Below, piece by piece: positions 52,573 to 60,537 of a DNA stretch of 64,000 nucleotides. The notes below the pieces were generated by a model that did no database searches, was not told where the DNA came from, and saw nothing but the letters and a program-made list of their open reading frames with translations. Positions within the stretch are counted from its first letter, which is position 1. Each line of letters opens with the position of its first letter. Made by a program: the position numbers and the translations under genes. This stretch comes from JAAXHB01 sp965214945 (GTDB lineage: Bacteria > Actinomycetota > Acidimicrobiia > Acidimicrobiales > Aldehydirespiratoraceae): the NCBI GenBank assembly GCA_965214945.1, contig OZ244029.1, positions 248,001-312,000 on the forward strand, in the 5' to 3' direction.

Positions 52573-55014
52573 ATGCCGGTTAGACCGCTGCATGGGATCC
52601 GAGTCGTCGACCTGACCGTCGAGCGGGGCGAACTTTGCGGGCGTCTGCTGAGCGATCTGGGTGCGGATGTCGTAAAAGTGGAGCCGGTCGGCGGGTCCCC
52701 CAGCCGCGGCCTGCCGCCGCTCGATCCGAACAACGGCGAACACTCGCTGTTTTTTACGATGCGCAACTGCGGCAAGTACAGCGCGGTGCTCGATCTGGCG
52801 GGCGCGTCCGAGCCCGAGTCCGACGGTGACCGTTCTGGCGTGCTCGGGTCCGATGCTGACCGCTTGGAGGCACTGCTCGCCGGCTCCGACGCGCTGATCG
52901 ACTCCGCCGAGCCAGGAGCGTGGGCGAAAGCCGGCCGCCCCGACCTCGAAGCCGAGGCCGTGGCCGGCCGTCATCGGGGTCTGGTGGTGGCCTCGGTCAC
53001 GGCTTACGGCAGAACCGGGCCGTACGCAGGCCGCGACGTGCCCGGCTCGGTGATCGATGCCACGTCGGGCATGTGCTGGAAGGCGGGGCTGCCCGAGCGC
53101 GAGCCCCTGATGCCGCCGGGCGACATCTCCGGCGACACCGCCAGCCTGATGGCCGCGTTCGCCGTCGTCTGCGCTCTGATCCAGCGCCAGCAGCACGGCG
53201 CGGGTCAGCTGATCGATGTGTCGGCGAACGAGGCCGCTGCGCAGATAACGGACTGGTCGCTTCCCAACGCGTCGCGCACGATCGCAGCCGGCGGCGACCC
53301 GGTAGAGGTCAGAGCCGGCCCCGGCCCCGTCTACACGATCCTCGCCGCCAAGGACGGTTTCGTGCGGCTGGTGGTGCTGAGCCCCCGACAGTGGCACGCC
53401 ATCCGCGCCTGGCTGGGCGAGCCCGATTACCTCCAAGACCCCGAGTACGACGGCTTCATCGGCCGGCTGATGATCGCGGACGCTGTGCTCAACCCCCTCT
53501 ATGAGGAGCTTTTCTCAACGATGACCATGGAGGAGGTCGCCGCAGAGGCACAACGTCGGGGGATTGTGGCCACGCCCATTCTCAAGCCCGGCGATGTTGT
53601 GGCGAACAGACATTTCGAGAGCAGGGCCACATTCGACCGTGTGCCGCTGCGTACTGGTGGGGTGATGAGCCTGCCCTCAGGGTGGCTGGAGATCGACGGA
53701 GAGCGGGTCGGCCCGACCGGCCGACCTCCCGGTATCGGTGAGCACACCGCTGACGTGCTCGCGGCACTTCCTGCGGCGGCGCAAGCGCCGCCGCAGGACC
53801 GCTCGCCTGATCCGGATCTGCCGCTGGCTGGCGTGCGGGTGCTCGACTTCGGCCACGGCGGTGTGGGCGTGGAGATCGGGCGGATGCTCGCTGAATACGG
53901 CGCAGACGTGGTCAAGGTCGAGAGCCGCACCTACCCTGATTTCATCCGCGTGGTGCTCGGCGGCGAGATGTCGCCGTCGTTCGCGTCGTCTTCTCGCTCC
54001 AAGCGCAGCCTAGGAGTGAACGCCAAGACCCCTGAGGGCCGCCGGATGCTGCTCGATCTGGTCGCTTCGGGCGTCGAAATAGTGATCGAGAACGGCTCGA
54101 CCAGCACGATGGACAGCCTCGGGCTGGGCTACCGCGACTTCGCGGCGGTCAGCGACGATGTGACGATGGTGTCGAGCCAGCTGATGGGATCGACAGGGGA
54201 GTGGTCGGACTGGATCGGCTACGGCCCCAACACGCAGGTGACCGGCGGGATGACGCATCTCTGGGACTACCCGGACATGCCGCGGCCCTCTGGCTCGCAG
54301 TCGATCTTCCCCGACCACTGGGCCGGGCGTATGGGCGCCCTGGCCGCAGTGGCTGTGCTGCTAGGCAGGCGCCGGGGAGTGCTGGCCCGGGGATGCCATG
54401 TGGAGGTGTGCCAGGTGGAGCAAGTCGTGGGCGTGATGGGCGACCTGCTGGCCAGGGAGTCGCTGTTGCCGGGATCGGTTGCGCCACAGGGCAACCGCCG
54501 CGACCGAGGCGTGCCGTGGGGCCTGTTCCGCTGCTCGGGCGATGACCAGTGGGCGGCGATCTGCTGTGACAGCGACGACCAGTGGGCGGCGTTGGCCGAA
54601 CTGGCCGTGATAGAGGCCCCCGGCCTCGCGGACGCGGCGGCCCGCCGCGAGCGCGTCGATGAGGTGGAGCAGCTGGTGTCAGCCTGGACGGCGGGGCTGT
54701 CGAAGAGCGCAGTCACCGAGGCGTGTCTCGCCGCAGGGGTGCCCGCCGGGCCGATGCTCACCTCTAAAGAGCAGCTCTCAGACCCTCATCTGCGAGCCCG
54801 GGGCTATCTGGTGGAGTTCGATCAGCCTCCCATCGGCGTGATGACCTTCGAAGGTGCCGCGTTCGCCGCGTCCGGTATGACGGGCCCCGACATCCGGCCC
54901 GCACCGAGCCTGGGCGAGCACACCCGCGAGATCGCCTCCGAGCTAGGCCTCGCACTCGAGGCGGTCGAAGACCTGATCGCCCGAGGCGTCCTCGAAACCG
55001 ACGCCGGCGACTAG
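52573..55014 (+). CDS. Double CaiB/BaiF-type CoA transferase
   Basis: An 813-residue protein made of two type III CoA-transferase modules in tandem. Each starts with the CaiB signature: GIRVVDLTVERGELCGRLL...LGADVVKVEP and, from about residue 420, GVRVLDFGHGGVGVEIGRML...YGADVVKVES. Candidate catalytic aspartates are in PPGDISGDTASL and QSIFPDHWAGRMGA. Type III enzymes move CoA between carboxylic acids; they normally act as interlocked dimers, so the fusion could form one such dimer internally. It ends the cluster and would make the CoA ester used by the thiolase. GAGGA precedes the ATG. Confidence 0.85.
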   Translation: MPVRPLHGIRVVDLTVERGELCGRLLSDLGADVVKVEPVGGSPSRGLPPLDPNNGEHSLFFTMRNCGKYSAVLDLAGASEPESDGDRSGVLGSDADRLEALLAGSDALIDSAEPGAWAKAGRPDLEAEAVAGRHRGLVVASVTAYGRTGPYAGRDVPGSVIDATSGMCWKAGLPEREPLMPPGDISGDTASLMAAFAVVCALIQRQQHGAGQLIDVSANEAAAQITDWSLPNASRTIAAGGDPVEVRAGPGPVYTILAAKDGFVRLVVLSPRQWHAIRAWLGEPDYLQDPEYDGFIGRLMIADAVLNPLYEELFSTMTMEEVAAEAQRRGIVATPILKPGDVVANRHFESRATFDRVPLRTGGVMSLPSGWLEIDGERVGPTGRPPGIGEHTADVLAALPAAAQAPPQDRSPDPDLPLAGVRVLDFGHGGVGVEIGRMLAEYGADVVKVESRTYPDFIRVVLGGEMSPSFASSSRSKRSLGVNAKTPEGRRMLLDLVASGVEIVIENGSTSTMDSLGLGYRDFAAVSDDVTMVSSQLMGSTGEWSDWIGYGPNTQVTGGMTHLWDYPDMPRPSGSQSIFPDHWAGRMGALAAVAVLLGRRRGVLARGCHVEVCQVEQVVGVMGDLLARESLLPGSVAPQGNRRDRGVPWGLFRCSGDDQWAAICCDSDDQWAALAELAVIEAPGLADAAARRERVDEVEQLVSAWTAGLSKSAVTEACLAAGVPAGPMLTSKEQLSDPHLRARGYLVEFDQPPIGVMTFEGAAFAASGMTGPDIRPAPSLGEHTREIASELGLALEAVEDLIARGVLETDAGD

Positions 55015-55060
55015 CCGCTGTTGCCTCAGCTGCCGCGGCAGTCCGACTTGGCGGGTGCGG

Positions 55061-55066
55061 TAGCGT
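55061..55066 (+). promoter_or_regulatory. -10 box TAGCGT before the DUF2238 gene
   Basis: TAGCGT ends 7 nt before the ATG at 55074 and no ribosome site is present, the leaderless pattern. Confidence 0.5.
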
Positions 55067-55073
55067 CGGCCCG

Positions 55074-55685
55074 ATGCCTAGAGGTGTCGAGAGGATAGAC
55101 GCTTCACCCGCGGCGCTGAGGCTGGCGTTGGCGATGAAGCCGGCCCTGGCCGCCGTCTTCGTCGTAGCTCTGACCGTGCCGCTGGACCACCTCGAAGGCA
55201 AGGGCATGGCCTTTCGGTTCCCGCTGTTCATGGCGTCGGCCGCGCTGGTGCCGCTGGCCTGGCTCTCGCTCAGACGGTTCCGGCCCTATCCGGCCACGGC
55301 CGACGCGCTGGTGGTCGCGCCGTTTCTGCTGGACACGCTGGGCAACCTGGCCGGCGTCTACGACACGTTCGACGCGACCGACGATTTGCTGCACACCCTC
55401 AACTGGGTGCTGCTCGTGGCCGCCTTCCACGCTTGGAGGTTTCGGCGCACGGACATGCGCCGCGACGCTGTTCTTCTCGGGGTCGGGGTCGGTGCCGTCG
55501 CCATCGTCGGCTGGGAGATCGCGGAGTGGATCGTGGCCGAGACTGGGGCCGGGGGAGGGCTGTCGCTTACCTACGGCGACACCATCGGCGACCTGGCCCT
55601 CTCAACCGTCGGCGGGCTGGCCGGCTCCGTGCTGGGCGTGGGGCTCTTCGCGCCGGCCCGCCGGAGCCGTCAGGCCCGCCGGTAG
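55074..55685 (+). CDS. DUF2238/YjdF-like membrane protein
   Basis: A 203-residue integral membrane protein with about six hydrophobic helices. DTLGNLAGVYDTFD, DDLLHTLNWVLL, GWEIAEWIVAE and LTYGDTIGDLALSTVGGLAGSV match the conserved segments of the DUF2238/YjdF family, whose function is unknown. The C terminus is Arg-rich and probably cytoplasmic. A small zinc-ribbon gene starts 21 bp after its stop. Confidence 0.75.
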   Translation: MPRGVERIDASPAALRLALAMKPALAAVFVVALTVPLDHLEGKGMAFRFPLFMASAALVPLAWLSLRRFRPYPATADALVVAPFLLDTLGNLAGVYDTFDATDDLLHTLNWVLLVAAFHAWRFRRTDMRRDAVLLGVGVGAVAIVGWEIAEWIVAETGAGGGLSLTYGDTIGDLALSTVGGLAGSVLGVGLFAPARRSRQARR

Positions 55686-55706
55686 CCGAGCGAGCGGCGA
55701 GCGCTT

Positions 55707-55949
55707 GTGGCCGGCGAGGAGCCCTATTGCGTCGGATGCGGACACCGCGGCTGCGGCGGCTGCCTCCCGGAGCTGGATCCGCCCCGATTCTGCGCTCAAT
55801 GCGGGGCGTGGGCGGCCACCTTCGTCACACCGGCGGGCTGGACGGCGCGCTGTCGCGGGTGCGGCACGGTCCGTTCAACGCCGCTCGCCCAGGGCCGAGG
55901 CTCGTCTTTGCCGACCCGCTCGCCGTCGGGCCGCGAGTCTGCTTCGTGA
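55707..55949 (+). CDS. bsaP: BsaP-like zinc-ribbon protein (biotin synthase auxiliary protein family)
   Basis: An 80-residue protein with four CxxC-type pairs: YCVGCGHRGCGGC, DPPRFCAQCGAW and ARCRGCG. The stretch LDPPRFCAQCG, then VTPAGWTARC, matches the small actinobacterial biotin synthase auxiliary proteins, which supply iron to BioB's auxiliary cluster. Usually they sit next to bioB; here they do not. The last pair reads CRGCG where the family has an HG end. The GTG start has no strong ribosome site. Confidence 0.55.
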   Translation: MAGEEPYCVGCGHRGCGGCLPELDPPRFCAQCGAWAATFVTPAGWTARCRGCGTVRSTPLAQGRGSSLPTRSPSGRESAS

Positions 55950-56037
55950 GCGTCTGAAACCAGTCGAAGCGGCACCACCGATCCGAAACCTTGTTGATCC
56001 CGCCACGCTGCTGAACAGGCAGGTCATCAGGTGGCGG

Positions 56038-57024
56038 TCAGTAGATCCTTCGCTTGTCAATGCGATGGCGGCCCTCGACCAGGCGCACCGTGCCGGACAG
56101 GCCGCGCATCACCAGCGACTGGGTGAGGCAGTAGACGCCTTGATAGTGGACGCCCCTCAGCAGATCGCCGTCGGTTACTCCTGTGGCGGCGAAGAAGCAG
56201 TTGTCGGTGCGGATCAGGCTGTCTTGCGTGTGCACTTCACTCAGGTCGTAACCGGCTTCGTCAGCGGCTGCGCGCTCTTGCCTGTTCCGGGGCCACAAGC
56301 GGCCCTCCATCGCGCCGCCCATGCACTTTAGAGCCGCGGCCGTCAGCACGCCCTCAGGCGTTCCGCCCACTCCCAGCAGGATGTCGGCGCCGGTGTTGGG
56401 CCAGGCGGTCGAGATCGCCCCGGCGATGTCGCCGTCGGGGATCAGGCGGATGCGGGCTCCGGTCTCGCGTACCTCCTCGATGAGCTCATCGTGGCGGTCG
56501 CGGTCGAGAATCACAGCAGTGAGGTCGCGCACCGACTTGCTCTTGGCATCTGCCACCGCCCTCAGGTTCTCCTCAGCCGACTTGGTGATGTCGATCCTGT
56601 CGGCCGCGGCGGGGCCGGTGGCGATTTTCTCCATGTAGACGCACGGGCCGGGATTGAACATGGTGCCTCTGTCGGCCACGGCGATCACCGCCAGGGCGTT
56701 GCCGCGGCCCAGCGATGTGAGCGTCGTGCCGTCGATGGGGTCGACCGCCACGTCGGTCATCGGAAGCTGCCCGTTGCCAACACGCTCGCCGTTGTACAGC
56801 ATGGGCGCCTCGTCCTTCTCGCCCTCGCCGATCACCACCAGCCCGTCCATCGAGATGCCCTGGAGCACGCTGCGCATGGCGTCCACAGCAGCGCCGTCGG
56901 CACCGTCCTTGTCGCCCCGACCCATCCAACGCGACGCCGCCCGGGCCGCTGCCTCCGTGATCCGCACAAGCTCCAGCGCGATGTTGCGGTCGGGTTTGGG
57001 CTGCGCGGTGTGGAAGTCGGCCAT
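56038..57024 (-). CDS. glpX: Class II fructose-1,6-bisphosphatase (GlpX)
   Basis: A 328-residue phosphatase that converts fructose 1,6-bisphosphate to fructose 6-phosphate in gluconeogenesis. The metal site is VDPIDGTTLTSLGRGNALAV, with IGEGEKDEAPMLYNGE, GVGGTPEGVLTAAALKCMGG and LVMRGLSGTVRLVEG. I chose the ATG at 57024 because TACCTT on the minus strand ends 7 nt before it; the longer reading from 57063 adds residues not usual for the family. It is convergent with the BsaP-like gene. Confidence 0.93.
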   Translation of the reverse strand: MADFHTAQPKPDRNIALELVRITEAAARAASRWMGRGDKDGADGAAVDAMRSVLQGISMDGLVVIGEGEKDEAPMLYNGERVGNGQLPMTDVAVDPIDGTTLTSLGRGNALAVIAVADRGTMFNPGPCVYMEKIATGPAAADRIDITKSAEENLRAVADAKSKSVRDLTAVILDRDRHDELIEEVRETGARIRLIPDGDIAGAISTAWPNTGADILLGVGGTPEGVLTAAALKCMGGAMEGRLWPRNRQERAAADEAGYDLSEVHTQDSLIRTDNCFFAATGVTDGDLLRGVHYQGVYCLTQSLVMRGLSGTVRLVEGRHRIDKRRIY

Positions 57025-57031
57025 AAACGCG

Positions 57032-57037
57032 AAGGTA
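57032..57037 (-). promoter_or_regulatory. -10 box TACCTT for glpX
   Basis: On the minus strand TACCTT ends 7 nt before the ATG at 57024, with no ribosome site between. Confidence 0.5.
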
Positions 57038-57051
57038 GCCGATACCAGCGA

Positions 57052-57162
57052 CGACGACAGCACTCAGGCCCGGGCGCGCGATCGGCATCGCTCTCGCCGG
57101 GAGCGAGTTCGGCGGAGAAGCGCCGACAACAGCATTCAGGCCCGGGCGCGCGCGATGGCATC
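57052..57162. repeat. Imperfect direct repeat of about 39 bp, copies 72 bp apart
   Basis: CAGGCCCGGGCGCGCG with flanking bases occurs at 57052-57090 and 57124-57162, in the gap between divergent glpX and the DUF2007-like gene. It may be a regulatory duplication. Confidence 0.6.
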
Positions 57163-57189
57163 GGCAGGAAAGCGTGGCAGGATTGCAAG

Positions 57190-57981
57190 ATGGCATCTCG
57201 CTTCGGCTCGCGCTTTCGGCGGCGCGGCTCGTCCAACGCGACTGAAGCCGCGGAGATCTCGATCGAGACGGACGCCGATGACAGCGGCAGTGAGGAAGGC
57301 CAGTGGCTGGAGTACGAGCTGCATCCCTGGGCACTGGAGAGCCGGGTGATGCTGCGGCAGCTCCTCGTTGCCGACGAAGTGGTGCACTCTTGGCAAGGTG
57401 CCACGCTGCTGGTGCACCACACACTGGAAGATCAGGTCGACGCGCTGATCTCCGAGGTCGAAGACGCACAGATGCGGCGGATCGAGCCCGACGACGACCT
57501 CACGGCCTTCGAGATCGGCGAGTGGCCTCCCGACTTGAGGCAGGAGCTGATGACCCGGCTTACGCAGTCCGGCGTGTCGCATCTGCTCGATGAAGAAGAC
57601 GACGCGTGCGATCTTCTGGTGCGCGAAGCCGACGAAGAGCAGGTCGAGCTGGTGATCGACGACATTCTCGCTCGACAAGAGGAGGCCGATTTGGTCGAGC
57701 TCGACGGGCTGGAGGTGAACGAGCAGCTCAGCGATCTGTTCGTGGCCTGTGACCGCCTCCGGCGCAATCCCCGCGACGCCGGAGGCGTGCTGGACGCGCT
57801 GTCCAGTGCCCGACGGGTGACGCGGGTGCGCACCCCGTTCGGCTTCTCGTCGCAGAACTGGCGCGCACTGCGTGAGGCGGCCGGAACGCTTGCGGCGCTG
57901 CTTGAGAGCGACGACACTGATGACGACGACCTGCGTGATCTGGCCCAGCGTCTCCGGGATGTGCTGCAGACTTTGATCTGA
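57190..57981 (+). CDS. Acidic protein with two DUF2007-like signal-transducing modules
   Basis: A 263-residue acidic protein. Two similar segments are visible: RQLLVADEVVHSWQGATLLV with HHTLEDQVDALISEVE, and TQSGVSHLLDEEDDACDLLV with READEEQVELVIDDIL. Both have the DUF2007-like pattern of a short strand-turn followed by an acidic helix. The N terminus is basic and Ser/Arg-rich, the rest very acidic. It has no membrane segment or catalytic motif. CAGGAT, a weak -10, is 6 nt before the ATG. Function unknown. Confidence 0.55.
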   Translation: MASRFGSRFRRRGSSNATEAAEISIETDADDSGSEEGQWLEYELHPWALESRVMLRQLLVADEVVHSWQGATLLVHHTLEDQVDALISEVEDAQMRRIEPDDDLTAFEIGEWPPDLRQELMTRLTQSGVSHLLDEEDDACDLLVREADEEQVELVIDDILARQEEADLVELDGLEVNEQLSDLFVACDRLRRNPRDAGGVLDALSSARRVTRVRTPFGFSSQNWRALREAAGTLAALLESDDTDDDDLRDLAQRLRDVLQTLI

Positions 57982-58012
57982 GTGGTCTTACCCGACGCTT
58001 ACTGAGCGCCGC

Positions 58013-58018
58013 TACGGT
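58013..58018 (+). promoter_or_regulatory. -10 box TACGGT before the frameshifted membrane-anchored gene
   Basis: TACGGT ends 7 nt before the ATG at 58026, in the leaderless pattern. Confidence 0.5.
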
Positions 58019-58025
58019 CACATCC

Positions 58026-59089
58026 ATGACCATCACCCCTGAACCCCCCGATACATCTGACAGCACGTCCGATGCCGACACCCCTGTTGACGCCGACGAA
58101 AACGCGGCTAAAACCGCCGGCAACGCGGCTGAAGCCGCTGACACGCAGGCTGACAACAGCACGTCTGAAGCCGCTGACACGGCAGCCGACAATGCAGAGG
58201 CTGCTAACCCGACCGGCAGGAGACGGCGCCGGCTGGTCGGCTCGGAGGCCCTGCTTGTCGGCACCGGAATTGCGGTCATCGTCGCAGCGATTGTGTTGAC
58301 GGTCTTTCTGACCGTCAACAGCGACGACGATGCTGATCATGACCATGACCACGTCGTTGCCGCAGATGAGGCCGTCTCGTGCGAGGAGGATTGGGCAGAC
58401 GAGTGCTCAGAACTCGGCCACCACAAAGCCTTGTGCAAGGATGCCTGGACTGACGAAGACGGCTGGGGCGACAGGGACAGCTGGGATAAGAAGGGCTGGA
58501 CCGACAACCATAAGCACAAGCGCGGCAAGGGCAAACACGGCTTGCGCAACCGAGGCTGCGCTCCCCGAGGGGCCCCGACCGGTTCGGCGCTCCCGGCAAG
58601 GGCTGGGGACGCAAGGGCTTGTTGACCAAGCCTTGGGCAGGTCCTGGATGGGAGGGCCCGCGATGGGCAGATCCTGATTGGGAAGGCCCTGATGGCGAGT
58701 TCAATCCCGGGGCGCGCGCCTGGGGCTGGAGTTGGTCGGACGGCGACGGGCAACGGTTCACCCCAGAAGGAGGAATGGCTCAGTTCGACTTTCCGATGCC
58801 AGGCTGGCTGAGGCGCACGGTGCCGTGGATGTTCATCCCAGAAGGAGGAATGTCCCAATTCGACGGAGACGACTTGCCCTTCGGCTTGCCTTTCGACCTT
58901 GATGAGTTGCCCTCAGACCTTGATCCGGAGTTCGGACCCGGCGGCGAGGTGCCTGAAGACCTGCTGGTGCCTGAAGATCTGCTGGAGCAGTTCGGCGGAT
59001 TGATCGAGAGTGAAGGCCTCAGAGACAACATCAGCGAGCTGATCACGGGGCTGCTTGAAGAGCTGTTCCAAGAACTGTCTGACGAGTAA
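58026..59089 (+). pseudogene. Acidic, single-pass membrane-anchored protein broken by a frameshift
   Basis: Two frames fit together as one protein. The first (58026-58625) has a Thr/Ala/Asp-rich N terminus, one membrane segment (LVGTGIAVIVAAIVLTVFL) and a Asp/His/Trp/Lys-rich region. From about 58562, after GKHGLRNRG, that frame turns to unlikely residues, while the frame offset by one base reads RGPDRFGAPGKGWGRKGLL and continues to 59089 with acidic, Trp/Gly-rich repeats (FTPEGGMAQFD and FIPEGGMSQFD). A single lost base in the G4C4 tract near 58567-58576 would explain it. A sequencing error, a true mutation or programmed slippage are all possible. Confidence 0.6.
58949..58984 (+). repeat. 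18-bp tandem duplication
   Basis: GTGCCTGAAGA(C/T)CTGCTG occurs twice in a row (58949-58966, 58967-58984), encoding VPEDLL twice in the second part of the frameshifted gene. Confidence 0.85.
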
Positions 59090-59233
59090 GTCCGGCCGAA
59101 CTCAGGTGCTCACCGCCGACCCCTGCCCAACGTTGCTCCAAGAGCTGTCCGACAAGTAACTCCAGCCCCCCGACCGGCCGGTAAGTCCACAGGCTTGCCG
59201 GCCGGTTGGCGCGTACAACTAGCGTTTCTTCTC

Positions 59234-59938
59234 ATGCTGCGGGCCGAGTCCGTGATCTTCCACTCCAGGCCGATAGCGCCCACCCGCAGGCTGGCTCTGG
59301 GCCGCCAGTGGCTCCCCGGCGACAGCGGGCCGCTGCTGCTCGGTGCTGTCTGCGCCCGCTTCAGCCCCCAGTTGACGGACGGCTTCACGGCCGAGGTTGC
59401 CGAGCTCACGCACGAGCTCGAGAGCGGCCGACCGGTGGCTCAGCCTCGGCTTCGCCATCGGCTGCAGCTTGACCGAGTGGGACTGGCCCGGAGTAGGCAG
59501 CGGCTGCATGCTCGCGGAAAACGGCTCGTCCCGGAGTTCGACGGCGCCAGGGCAACGCCGAGCCAGCTCGTGCTCGGCACGGTCTACGCCGCGGGCACGG
59601 TCCCCGATGACAGCCGCGGCCCGATGATGCGCGCCGTGCGTCGCGGTCTGGCCTGGCGCGGCGAGATCGGTCCGGCGCTGATCTCCTACCTGTCGGAGCG
59701 GGCTTCGTCGGCGGCTCTCGCCTCGGAGTCCGATCCGGTTGGCTGGGCTCTAGAGCAACTGGGCTTCGACTGCAACGCCGATGTGCTAGTCAGCTCGACA
59801 ATCCAGCGAGGCTTCCGAGAGGCTCTCAGAGTTGTCCATCCCGACCTGGGCGCCTCCGAAGCCGAAGCCGCCGACCGGATAGCCGAGCTGCGCGAGGCCC
59901 GCCGCATCCTGCTTACCCGTAACGTTGCGCCGTGGTAA
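59234..59938 (+). CDS. J-domain-containing protein
   Basis: A 234-residue protein whose C terminus reads IQRGFREALRVVHPDLGASEAEAADRIAELREARRILL, a DnaJ-like helix-loop-helix with the HPD motif. J domains stimulate Hsp70 ATPases, but the rest of the protein has no known co-chaperone part and lacks a Cys-rich region. The N-terminal 130 residues are unrecognised (SVIFHSRPIAPTRRLALG). The ATG at 59234 is 8 nt after TAGCGT. A small hydrolase gene overlaps its stop. Confidence 0.65.
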   Translation: MLRAESVIFHSRPIAPTRRLALGRQWLPGDSGPLLLGAVCARFSPQLTDGFTAEVAELTHELESGRPVAQPRLRHRLQLDRVGLARSRQRLHARGKRLVPEFDGARATPSQLVLGTVYAAGTVPDDSRGPMMRAVRRGLAWRGEIGPALISYLSERASSAALASESDPVGWALEQLGFDCNADVLVSSTIQRGFREALRVVHPDLGASEAEAADRIAELREARRILLTRNVAPW

Positions 59939-60534
59939 GCGGGCTGCTGCTGGCGCATGGGGCGGGGGGCGGCGCGGGCCAGCACACGCTCGTCGCGGTG
60001 GAGCAGCGGCTCAACCTGCCGGTTCGCCGCATGGAGTTCGCTTACCGCCGCCAGGGCCGGCGCTGGCCCGACAGGGCTCCGAAGCTTGTCGCAGAGGTGC
60101 GACAACAGGCTCGGGAGTTCGCGCAACAGCTGGAGGTCGGCGTCGGCGAGCTGGCGCTGGGCGGACGCTCTTTGGGCGGCAGGATGTGCTCGATGGCCGT
60201 GGCCGAGGGCCTTCCGGCGGCCGCGCTGGTGCTTCTGAGCTATCCGCTGCATCCTCCGAAGCGGCCCGACCGTCTACGCGTCGCCCACTTCGATGACATC
60301 AGCGTGCCGACACTGTTCGTCAACGGCGACCGCGACCCCTTCGGCACGCCCGAGGAGCTGACCGCCGAGATCGGTGCAATCGCCGGGCCTGTGACCGTCC
60401 GCTGGCTCAAAGGCCAGCGCCACGAGCCCAAGGCCGCGGCCGACGACGAGATCGCCGGTGCCGTAGCGGCGTTCCTCGCAACCGTTAGCCAGCCTTCTAA
60501 TGGTGGGATAGCCTCACCGCGTCTAACATCTTAG
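59932..60534 (+). CDS. Alpha/beta hydrolase of the KANL3/Tex30-like dienelactone group
   Basis: A 200-residue hydrolase. GLLLAHGAGGGAGQ is the oxyanion region, ALGGRSLGGRMCSMA holds the nucleophile Ser in a GxSxG elbow, and FVNGDRDPFG with GQRHEPKA supplies the acid and His. Short alpha/beta hydrolases of this kind are poorly characterised. The GTG at 59932 overlaps the J-domain stop, so the two are co-translated. Function unknown. Confidence 0.72.
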   Translation: MVSGLLLAHGAGGGAGQHTLVAVEQRLNLPVRRMEFAYRRQGRRWPDRAPKLVAEVRQQAREFAQQLEVGVGELALGGRSLGGRMCSMAVAEGLPAAALVLLSYPLHPPKRPDRLRVAHFDDISVPTLFVNGDRDPFGTPEELTAEIGAIAGPVTVRWLKGQRHEPKAAADDEIAGAVAAFLATVSQPSNGGIASPRLTS

Positions 60535-60537
60535 GTC

